Under the pieces are notes generated by a model. The model did no database searches, was not told the DNA's origin, and saw only the letters and a list, made by a program, of their open reading frames with translations. Positions 8,366 to 16,092 of a stretch of DNA of 64,000 bases are shown piece by piece (the stretch's first letter is position 1; the number at the start of each line of letters is the position of its first letter). The position numbers were made by a program, and so were the translations under genes. Source of the stretch: Actinospineispora acaciae DSM 45401 (GTDB lineage: Bacteria > Actinomycetota > Actinomycetes > Mycobacteriales > Pseudonocardiaceae); NCBI RefSeq assembly GCF_000620785.1, contig NZ_JIAI01000008.1, forward strand, positions 248,001-312,000, written 5' to 3'.

Positions 8366-9724
8366 CTAGGCCGGCGCCACGTGCGGGCTCATGACGTTGG
8401 CCTTCGCCCCCGGCAGCGGCCGCCGGGCGCTCTCTCGCAACATCAGCACCGAGGCGAACGAGATGACGGTTGCCACGGCGATGTAGACGCCGGGCAGCGT
8501 CACGCTTCCCATCTCCTCCACCAGCAGCGACATCATGAACGGCGCGGTGCCACCGAAGAGCGAGGTGGAGAAGTTGTAGCCGATCGAGAAGCCGCCGTAC
8601 CGGACCTCGGTCTCGAACAGCGCCGGCAACGTCGCCGACATCGTGCCCAGCAACATCACCAGCAGCAGCCCGAGGATGACCAGCCCGCCGACCGTCGAGC
8701 CGACAGTGCCCTGGCCGAGCAGCAGGAACGCCGGGTACGAGAGCACGATGAAGCCAATGGCGGACGCGAGGATCAGTGGCTTCCGGCCGATCCGGTCGGA
8801 AAGCGAACCGACCGGGACGATGACGAACATGATGAGCAGCATCATCGCCAGGACGTACAGCAACGCCTCCGTCTCCGGCAGCTTCAGGGTCACCTGGAGA
8901 TACGACGGCATGTAGAACAGCACGGCGTAGACCGCCACGTTGTAGAAAAGCACCAGGCCCATGCACTGGAGAACCGGGCGCCAGTGGTGGGTCAGCAGTT
9001 CCTTGAGCGGAGACTCGGCGATGTGCGCCTCCTGCTCGAGCTGCTGGAAAGCCGGAGTGTCCTCCAGCTTGGACCGTAGGTAGAGGCCCACCAGGCCGAG
9101 CGGCCCGGCGATCAGGAACGGAATCCGCCACCCCCAGGCGCTCATTGCCTCGGGCGGGAGCGCGAACTGCAGGGTGGTGACCATGCCGGCGGCGAGCACG
9201 AACCCGCCGGTCGTGCCGAACTCGAGGAAGCTGCAGTAGAAGCCGCGCTTGCGGTCCGGCGCATACTCGGCGATGAACGCGGCGGCGCCGCCGTACTCAC
9301 CCCCGGTGGCGAAGCCCTGCACGAGCCTTGCCACGACCAGCAACGACGGCGCCAGCCACCCAACCATCTGGAAGGTCGGCAGGAACCCGATGACGAAGCT
9401 CGCCGCCGACATCACCACGATCGTCAGGGCAAGCACGCGCTTGCGACCGATGCGGTCACCGAGCGGGCCGAGAATCGTGCCGCCGAGCGGACGGACCAGG
9501 TACGCCACCATGAACAGCGCGAACGTGAGCGGCAGGTTCGACTTCGGGTCGCCACCCGGGAAGAACTGGGTGGCGATAATGACCGCCACGTAGCTGTAGA
9601 TGCCGTAGTCGAACCACTCGACAAGGTTTCCCATCGCGGCGGCACCGACCGCCTTGCGGACCGTGGCCTCGTCGACCTGTGTCGACTGACCCGATGATGA
9701 CGCCGTAGATTCGGAACTAGCCAT
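8366..9724 (-). CDS. metabolite:H+ symporter (MHS) family MFS transporter
   Basis: From ATG 9724 this is a 452-residue transporter, preceded by a GGGGGAGGGG/GGGAGG purine tract. It has MHS-family signatures: GNLVEWFDYGIYSY in helix 1, LVRPLGGTILGPLGDRIGRKR in the helix 2-3 loop, and LVQGFATGGEYGGAAAFIAEYAP in helix 4. These match the proline/betaine, alpha-ketoglutarate and shikimate carriers, so an organic acid or osmolyte is the probable substrate. Third-position GC is lower than in nearby genes. It converges on the cyclotransferase-like gene with an 8 bp gap. Confidence 0.9.
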   Translation of the reverse strand: MASSESTASSSGQSTQVDEATVRKAVGAAAMGNLVEWFDYGIYSYVAVIIATQFFPGGDPKSNLPLTFALFMVAYLVRPLGGTILGPLGDRIGRKRVLALTIVVMSAASFVIGFLPTFQMVGWLAPSLLVVARLVQGFATGGEYGGAAAFIAEYAPDRKRGFYCSFLEFGTTGGFVLAAGMVTTLQFALPPEAMSAWGWRIPFLIAGPLGLVGLYLRSKLEDTPAFQQLEQEAHIAESPLKELLTHHWRPVLQCMGLVLFYNVAVYAVLFYMPSYLQVTLKLPETEALLYVLAMMLLIMFVIVPVGSLSDRIGRKPLILASAIGFIVLSYPAFLLLGQGTVGSTVGGLVILGLLLVMLLGTMSATLPALFETEVRYGGFSIGYNFSTSLFGGTAPFMMSLLVEEMGSVTLPGVYIAVATVISFASVLMLRESARRPLPGAKANVMSPHVAPA

Positions 9725-10082
9725 GCCTCCCACCCCTCCCCCGCAGGTGGGAGGCACGCTAGGCGATCGATCGGACGCACGCAACCGCTGGCGGCCCTGC
9801 CTGATAACGCGCCGGGCGCCTCGGCGTCCGACGCGGGCCCGACCGCGCACCGTCGGCAGGGCCGGGCGATCACCGCGGCCAGGGCCGAATGCCGCCGCAC
9901 GACCGTAATCAATGCTAACAACAATAGCGTCGTTCCCATTTGCCGCATTGGCATCATCCACAACGGAACCGCCGAAAGTACGTAACCTTCCCATGGCGAG
10001 CTCGTTCCAGCGGGTGGCAATTCTGATTCCAACCGACGCGTTCGTTATACGAACTTACAGGAATGATAAGGAAACGTTCATA
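9725..10082. other. 358 bp gene-free region, GC-poor on its right side
   Basis: This region lies between the divergent MHS transporter and the secreted protein gene. The left half is GC-rich; the right half (from about 9905) is much less so, which is unusual in this window. It holds the palindrome at 10040-10054 and the leader of the secreted protein. No convincing ORF was found in it; the frame that stays open from 9912 has no ribosome site. Confidence 0.6.
10040..10054. promoter_or_regulatory. 15 bp perfect palindrome upstream of secreted protein gene
   Basis: GTTCGT-TAT-ACGAAC, with 6 bp arms, sits 28 bp before the ATG at 10083. The central TTATAC could double as a -10 element, so a repressor bound here would block transcription. 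The cognate regulator is unknown. Confidence 0.5.
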
Positions 10083-10505
10083 ATGACACACCGAAGCCAT
10101 CGGGTGGGCGGTCTGTTGGCGCTCGCCGTGCTTACCACGGCGCTGTGCGTTTATGCGACTCCCGGGAAGGCGTACGCGGATGAGTGTGCGCTTGACACAG
10201 GGTTGCTGTGTGGCGCGCTGAAGAACTCGAGCAACAGGCCGGTCCGAGTCTCCGACAGCTTCTGCGAGGACGGGTACAAGGGTTGCGGGCCCATGACGAA
10301 CGTTCCGCCGGGCCAGAAGTCTCCTTACGCGGACACAGACGGCTTCTACATCGAACCAGGCTGTCGATACTCCTACACCACCTCGCCCAATGTCGCCGAG
10401 AGAACACCGGGGGTTCGCGTCCCGGGAACGACAACGTCCAAGGGATCCGGCTGGAAGAAGATCGACAACAACCAGACGATCGACATCGTGAGCTATGAGT
10501 GCTAG
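10083..10505 (+). CDS. small secreted cysteine-rich protein
   Basis: This 140-residue precursor starts at ATG 10083 behind AAGGA. The N-terminus has a classical signal peptide: MTHRSHR, then a hydrophobic core GLLALAVLTTALCVYA, then the site AYA-DE near residue 33. The mature part of about 107 residues has six cysteines (EC, LLC, FC, GC, GC and the C-terminal YEC), probably forming three disulfides. There are no other recognisable motifs. Codon use is less GC-biased than in surrounding genes, hinting at acquisition by transfer. It could be an extracellular inhibitor, a small toxin or a structural protein; nothing in the sequence decides. Confidence 0.8.
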   Translation: MTHRSHRVGGLLALAVLTTALCVYATPGKAYADECALDTGLLCGALKNSSNRPVRVSDSFCEDGYKGCGPMTNVPPGQKSPYADTDGFYIEPGCRYSYTTSPNVAERTPGVRVPGTTTSKGSGWKKIDNNQTIDIVSYEC

Positions 10506-10517
10506 CTGACCTCGTGT

Positions 10518-10553
10518 GCCGGCGCCGGCGGCCGCTCAGCCGCCGACGCCGGC
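10518..10553. terminator. bidirectional hairpin terminator
   Basis: Two 15 bp arms (10518-10532 and 10539-10553), with one mismatch and the loop CGCTCA, form a very stable GC hairpin. It lies between the convergent secreted-protein and mntH genes and covers the last codons of mntH. There is no T-tract, as usual in actinomycetes. Confidence 0.7.
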
Positions 10554-11819
10554 GAACAGGTCCCAGAGCAGGTAGACGTTCAGGGTGATGATCACGGCGG
10601 CGATGAGGGTGGCGGCGGCCGTGGTGATCGGGCGGTTGACCAGCGCGCCCATCACGTCCCGGCGCCGCGTCAGCAGCACCATCGGTACCAGCGCGAACGG
10701 GATGCCGAACGACAGCACGACCTGGGAGACGACCAGGCTGTCGGTGGTCGGCAGGCCCAGCCCGAGCACGATCAGCGCGGGCAGCATGGTCAGGCCGCGA
10801 CGCAGGAACAGCGGGATGCGACGGCGGATGAAGCCCTGCATGACGACCTGGCCGGCGTACGTCCCTACCGACGAGGACGACAGCCCGGAGGCGAGCAGCG
10901 CCATCGCGAACGCCAGCGCCGCGGCGCCGCCGACCAGCTGGCCGAGCCCGGCGTGCGCGGCCTCGATGGAGTCCACGTCGGCGTGCGGCGTGCCGGAGAA
11001 CAGCGAGGCCGCGATGAACAGCATCGACAGGTTGATCACGCCGGCCGCGCCGAGGCCCACGAACACGTCCAGCCGGGCGAAGCGCAGCATCTCCCGCCGC
11101 TCGTCGTCGTCGCGGACGTGGACCCGGTTCTTGGTCAACGCCGAGTGCAGGTACACCACGTGCGGCATCACGGTGGCGCCGATGATCCCGGCGGCCAGCA
11201 GCACGCTGTCCGAGCCGGCGAACCCCGGCACCAGCCCGGCCGCGGCCTCCCGCGCGGACGCGCCGACCACCAGCAGGTCGTACGCGAACCCGAGGAACAC
11301 GATGCCCAGCAGCCCGGTGATGGCCAGCTCGAAGCGCCGGTAGCCGCGCTGCTCCAGGGCCAGGATGGCGAACGCGACCACGGCGGTCATCAGTCCGGCG
11401 GTGAACAACGGCACGCCGAACAGCAGGTTAAGCCCGACCGCCGCGCCGACGAACTCGGCGAGGTCGGTGGCCATCGCGATCAGCTCGGCCTGCACCCACA
11501 GCCCACGGGAGACCGGTCGCGGCAGGTGCTCGCGGCACAGCTCGGGCAGGTCGCGCCCGGTGGCCACCCCGGTCTTGGCGGACAGGTACTGCACCAGCAT
11601 GGCCATCAGGTTGGCCGCCACGATCACCCAGACCAGGGTGTAGCCGTAGTGCGCGCCGGCGGTGAAGTTGGTGGCGAAGTTGCCGGGGTCGATGTAGGCG
11701 ACGGCGGCCACGAACGCGGGCCCGAGCAGCGCCACGACGCCACGGACCCTGCCCCGGCCGCGCAGCTCGTGCAGCAGCGGGCGCGCATCGGCGGCAGCGG
11801 CCGCCCGGGTGTCGTCCAC
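10536..11819 (-). CDS. mntH: Nramp-family divalent metal (Mn2+) transporter
   Basis: This 427-residue protein has about eleven membrane segments. The two metal-binding motifs of the family are present: DPGN in helix 1 (about 44-47) and MPHVVYLHSAL in helix 6. It imports Mn2+ or related ions coupled to protons. It is divergent from a DtxR-family regulator gene across 110 bp, the usual arrangement for mntH and its Mn-responsive repressor. The GTG at 11819 is followed by a short hydrophilic N-terminus. Confidence 0.93.
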   Translation of the reverse strand: MDDTRAAAAADARPLLHELRGRGRVRGVVALLGPAFVAAVAYIDPGNFATNFTAGAHYGYTLVWVIVAANLMAMLVQYLSAKTGVATGRDLPELCREHLPRPVSRGLWVQAELIAMATDLAEFVGAAVGLNLLFGVPLFTAGLMTAVVAFAILALEQRGYRRFELAITGLLGIVFLGFAYDLLVVGASAREAAAGLVPGFAGSDSVLLAAGIIGATVMPHVVYLHSALTKNRVHVRDDDERREMLRFARLDVFVGLGAAGVINLSMLFIAASLFSGTPHADVDSIEAAHAGLGQLVGGAAALAFAMALLASGLSSSSVGTYAGQVVMQGFIRRRIPLFLRRGLTMLPALIVLGLGLPTTDSLVVSQVVLSFGIPFALVPMVLLTRRRDVMGALVNRPITTAAATLIAAVIITLNVYLLWDLFAGVGG

Positions 11820-11904
11820 CTGCCGTGTACCTCCTCGGCTCCGGCCGACGCGGTGCGATCATTGACCAGTACGGTTCGCGAAAGCGCCCGGACCTCGGCG
11901 TCAC

Positions 11905-11930
11905 TTAGACAGCATGTTAGGCGTATCTAA
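11905..11930. promoter_or_regulatory. candidate DtxR/MntR operator
   Basis: An imperfect inverted repeat TTAG-GCGTAT-CTAA (11917-11930) overlaps the start codon of the regulator gene. A further TTAG lies 12 bp to the left (11905-11908). TTAG/CTAA half sites are typical of DtxR-family boxes. It is placed to control both divergent genes. Confidence 0.5.
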
Positions 11931-12643
11931 TGTCCCAGGGTAGAGCTACCAAACGCCGCGACCACAGGTCGCCGAGCTGTTGTCAGCTCACTCACACCGA
12001 CGCGGTCGAGGACACCCTGCGGACGATCTTCGTGCTGTCCGGGCGGGGCGAGCCGGCGAGTACCTCCGCCGTGGCCGAAGAACTGCAGGTCACCGCGCCG
12101 ACGGTGTCCACCATGCTGAAGCGGCTGGTCGAGCACGGGCTGGTGGAACGCACCGGCGACCACGGCGTGCTCCTCACCGAGCACGGGCGCGAGCATGCCC
12201 AGCGGGTGGTCAGGGCGCACCGGCTGCTGGAGACGTTCCTGGTCCGCCAGCTCGGCATGTCCTGGGACGAGGTGCACGACGAGGCGGACCTGCTCGAACA
12301 CGCGCTGTCCGACCGGCTGATGTCACGGCTGGACAACCTGCTCGAACACCCCACCTCCGACCCGCACGGCGACCCGATCCCGCCCAGCAGGGGCGGGCAC
12401 GAGGAGCGCTGGGGGCAGCGGCTGGACAGCGCCGGCCAGGGCGCGCGGTTCCAGGTCGAGCGGGTCTACGACCGGGACAGCGACGCGCTGCGCTACCTGG
12501 CCGAGCTGGGGGTACGGCCCGGCGTGACGATCACCGTGCTGGAGCGCGCGCCGTTCGGCGGGCCGTTGTGGATCGAGCTGGACGAGCACCGCATCGCCCT
12601 CGGAGACCCGCTCACCCGCCTGGTCCACGGCCGCACCTTGTGA
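11930..12643 (+). CDS. mntR: DtxR/MntR-family metal-dependent repressor
   Basis: This 237-residue protein has an N-terminal winged helix (about 25-85, with VTAPTVSTMLKRLVEHGLV), a dimerisation/metal-binding region (DEVHDEADLLEHALSDRLMSRLD) and a C-terminal SH3-like FeoA domain (RYLAELGVRPGVTITVLERAPFGGPLWI). It should repress the divergent mntH when Mn2+ or Fe2+ is plentiful. The only in-frame start is ATG 11930, which sits within the candidate operator, so the transcript is probably leaderless or nearly so. The first 20 residues are not conserved in the family. Confidence 0.88.
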   Translation: MSQGRATKRRDHRSPSCCQLTHTDAVEDTLRTIFVLSGRGEPASTSAVAEELQVTAPTVSTMLKRLVEHGLVERTGDHGVLLTEHGREHAQRVVRAHRLLETFLVRQLGMSWDEVHDEADLLEHALSDRLMSRLDNLLEHPTSDPHGDPIPPSRGGHEERWGQRLDSAGQGARFQVERVYDRDSDALRYLAELGVRPGVTITVLERAPFGGPLWIELDEHRIALGDPLTRLVHGRTL

Positions 12644-12690
12644 GCACACTCACTCAAGGCCCCGGCCGGTACCCAGCAAACTAGGTAGTG

Positions 12691-13257
12691 ATGTACGAGC
12701 TCGTGGAAGCCGCCCGCCTGCGCGGAACCATCCCGATCACCAAGTGGACGGCCGTATTCACCGTGCTCGGGATCGGCGTGTGCCTGCTGAGCTGGCGGTG
12801 GCTGGCCCGGCGCACCGGCTGGCGGCGGTGGCCCACCCTGGGCGCGCTGCTGTCGCTGGCCGCCGCGCTCGCCCTGACCGTCTCGCCCCGGGGCGGCCGC
12901 TCGCGCAACCGCCGCACGCTCGCCGAATGCCTGCCGGCCGACTGGGCCGACCTCGGGCGCTCCGCCGGCAAGGTCGGCGACAGCGTGGAGAGCCTGCTGA
13001 ACGTCGGCCTGCTGGTCCCGCTCGGTTTCACGCTGGTGCTGGCCTGTCGCCGGGTGGCGTGGCCGGCCGCGCTGATGCTGCTGCTCCCGGCCGCGATCGA
13101 GCTGGCCCAGACGTCGATCAACGGCCGCCAGTGCACGCCCGCCGACTGGATGGCCAACGCGCTCGGCGGCCTGGTCGGCGTCGGCGCCGGCCTGCTCGTC
13201 CACCGCTGGTGGCAGGCCCGCGAACGGACCCCGCTACCGGCCGCCGCGAACCCGTGA
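12691..13257 (+). CDS. VanZ family membrane protein
   Basis: This 188-residue protein has four hydrophobic segments and the VanZ-like core NVGLLVPLGF...AIELAQTSINGRQCTPADWMANALGG. VanZ gives low-level teicoplanin resistance in enterococci, but most homologues have no known role. An ATG at 12691 is used; GTG 12688 is equally close. It stands alone between mntR and the convergent gltA. Its stop codon lies inside the hairpin at 13253-13295. Confidence 0.85.
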   Translation: MYELVEAARLRGTIPITKWTAVFTVLGIGVCLLSWRWLARRTGWRRWPTLGALLSLAAALALTVSPRGGRSRNRRTLAECLPADWADLGRSAGKVGDSVESLLNVGLLVPLGFTLVLACRRVAWPAALMLLLPAAIELAQTSINGRQCTPADWMANALGGLVGVGAGLLVHRWWQARERTPLPAAANP

Positions 13258-13295
13258 ATGGCGAGTGCGGGTTGTCACCGCACTCGCCACCCACG
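13253..13295. repeat. hairpin between vanZ-like gene and gltA; diverged member of the dispersed hairpin family
   Basis: TGGCGAGTGCGG (13259-13270) pairs with CCGCACTCGCCA (13278-13289). CGTG and CACG add four outer pairs across a 2-nt mismatch. It probably terminates transcription from both sides. Its outer parts (CCGTGAATGGCGAG and CTCGCCACCCACG) resemble those of the repeats at 26895, 35448, 40031 and 49622. It contains the TGA stop of the VanZ-like gene. Confidence 0.6.
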
Positions 13296-13298
13296 TGA

Positions 13299-14603
<1,305 letters not shown>

Positions 14604-14654
14604 GTGGAGGTTCCCTCTCACACTCGGATGACGCTTTAGGGTTCAAGGCCCAAA

Positions 14655-15617
14655 CTAGTGCCTGTTGGCCCCATTCGGCTTGGTGAGAGGAACCGCACGA
14701 ACGCCCGGTCTCAGCTCGGCGGAGGTCGGTGGCTCGGCCCCCGGGCGGGCGCAGGTACGGGCGGCGGCCTCGGCGGCGAACTCCAGCACGTCGCGCCAGG
14801 CCTGGGAGTCCAGGTCAGCGAGCCTGCCCCGGTCCAGCGCCCGGTGCGCGTGCAGCCTGGCCAGCAACGCGGCGTGCGCGCTGTCACCCGCGCCGATTGT
14901 GTCCACCACCACTGTGGAGATACCGGGCACGTTGATCGTCCCGGCCGGTGTCACGGCGGTCAGCCCCTCGGCGCCCCGGGTGATCACCACCGCGCCGACC
15001 CCGGCCCGCAGCCACTCCTCCGGGCGGCGCATGTCCAGCCAGGCGGCGTCCTCGTCGGACAGCTTGAGCAGCCCGACCGACGGCAGCCACGAGCGGAACC
15101 GCGCCCGGTAGGCGTCCGGGTCGGCGATCAGGTCGCGCCGGATGTTCGGGTCAAGGCTGACCAACCGCCCGGCCTCGGCCTCGCGGCGCAGCACCGCCTC
15201 GTACGCGCTGGCCCCCGGTTCGAGCACCAGCGACAACGTGCCCAGCGCCACCGCCTCGGTGCCCGCCGGCAGCGGCCCGGGGTCGGTCACCAGCCGGTCG
15301 GCGGTGCCGTCGGTGTAGAACCCGTACCGCGCCGCCCCGGACGGATCCAGCCCGACCACCGCCAGGGTGGACGGCTCCGGCCCGCGCTGCAGCAGGTCCG
15401 TGCTCACCCCGGCCAGCCGCAGCCGCTCCACCATCGCCTCGCCGAACGGGTCGGTCGACACCCGCGACAGGAACGCCGCCGGCACGCCCAACCGCCCGAG
15501 CGCCACCGCCACGTTGTACGGCCCGCCGCCCCAGCGCGGCAGCAACGGCCCGCCGGCGTCGCGGGTCCCCGGGGCCGGCACCAGGTCAACCAGCGCCTCC
15601 CCACCCACGACGATCAC
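14655..15617 (-). CDS. PfkB-family carbohydrate kinase
   Basis: From GTG 15617 this is a 320-residue ribokinase-fold enzyme. The substrate loop reads GGGPYNVAVALGRLG (about 30-44) and the ATP/anion-hole motif DTIGAGDSAHAALL lies near 250, with the catalytic Asp in GAGD. Fructokinase or another sugar kinase is most likely, but the substrate is not defined. The gene lies 51 bp upstream of gltA on the same strand, so they may share some transcription. The frame continues upstream to 16181 but overlaps the divergent genes and is not coding. Confidence 0.88.
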   Translation of the reverse strand: MIVVGGEALVDLVPAPGTRDAGGPLLPRWGGGPYNVAVALGRLGVPAAFLSRVSTDPFGEAMVERLRLAGVSTDLLQRGPEPSTLAVVGLDPSGAARYGFYTDGTADRLVTDPGPLPAGTEAVALGTLSLVLEPGASAYEAVLRREAEAGRLVSLDPNIRRDLIADPDAYRARFRSWLPSVGLLKLSDEDAAWLDMRRPEEWLRAGVGAVVITRGAEGLTAVTPAGTINVPGISTVVVDTIGAGDSAHAALLARLHAHRALDRGRLADLDSQAWRDVLEFAAEAAARTCARPGAEPPTSAELRPGVRAVPLTKPNGANRH

Positions 15618-15774
15618 GAATGTCCGTCCGATGCGGACCTTGTTGAGCAGTCGACTAGATCCAGTCTCACCACGACCGGCAGTCTGGCAAGCTGTCCGGC
15701 ACCGTGTCGACCACCGGCAGCGCAATCGCCCGTCCGCGCCGGCGCTGATCGGCCGGTATCGCGTGGGGGGTTCG

Positions 15775-16092
15775 ATGAACCACTGGATAGCCGCGCTCTG
15801 GGGAGCCGGCGGTGGGCTGATGATCGAGGCTGTCCAGTTCCACGGGGCCATCAAGCGCTGCAAGGACTTCCCATGGCGGGTCAAGGGCGAGCCGGCCGCG
15901 TTTCCGCTGCTCGTCTCGGTACTGATCCGCATCGGTCTCGGTTTCGGACTAGCGTTGGCGGCGTCGTACTCCAACCAGGTCAGCGGTCCGCTGGGCGCGA
16001 TCGCGTTGGGCGTCGCCGCGCCGCTGGTGATCGAGCAGATGGCCAGGCGATCCCCACCGGACTCGAACGAAACGGCGGGCTCGAAGAAGTGA
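15775..16092 (+). CDS. small two-helix membrane protein, partner of the NTPase gene
   Basis: This 105-residue protein starts at ATG 15775 behind GTGGGGGG. It has an N-terminal hydrophobic patch (NHWIAALWGAGGGLMIEAVQF), a charged linker (HGAIKRCKDFPWRVKGEP) and two membrane segments (AFPLLVSVLIRIGLGFGLALAA and GPLGAIALGVAAPLVIEQM), then a polar tail ending in KK. No family was recognised. Its TGA overlaps the GTG of the large pentapeptide/NTPase gene, so the pair is translationally coupled and probably forms one system at the membrane. Confidence 0.75.
   Translation: MNHWIAALWGAGGGLMIEAVQFHGAIKRCKDFPWRVKGEPAAFPLLVSVLIRIGLGFGLALAASYSNQVSGPLGAIALGVAAPLVIEQMARRSPPDSNETAGSKK

Noticed and set aside
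10040..10054. Similarity of the palindrome to recombinase (lox-like) sites
   Set aside because: Arms are only 6 bp with a 3 bp spacer, and no recombinase gene is present; an operator is simpler.
14658..16088. Long upstream extension of the pentapeptide/NTPase frame
   Set aside because: It runs antisense through the PfkB kinase and the small membrane protein gene; conserved sequence and the coupled GTG begin at 16089.
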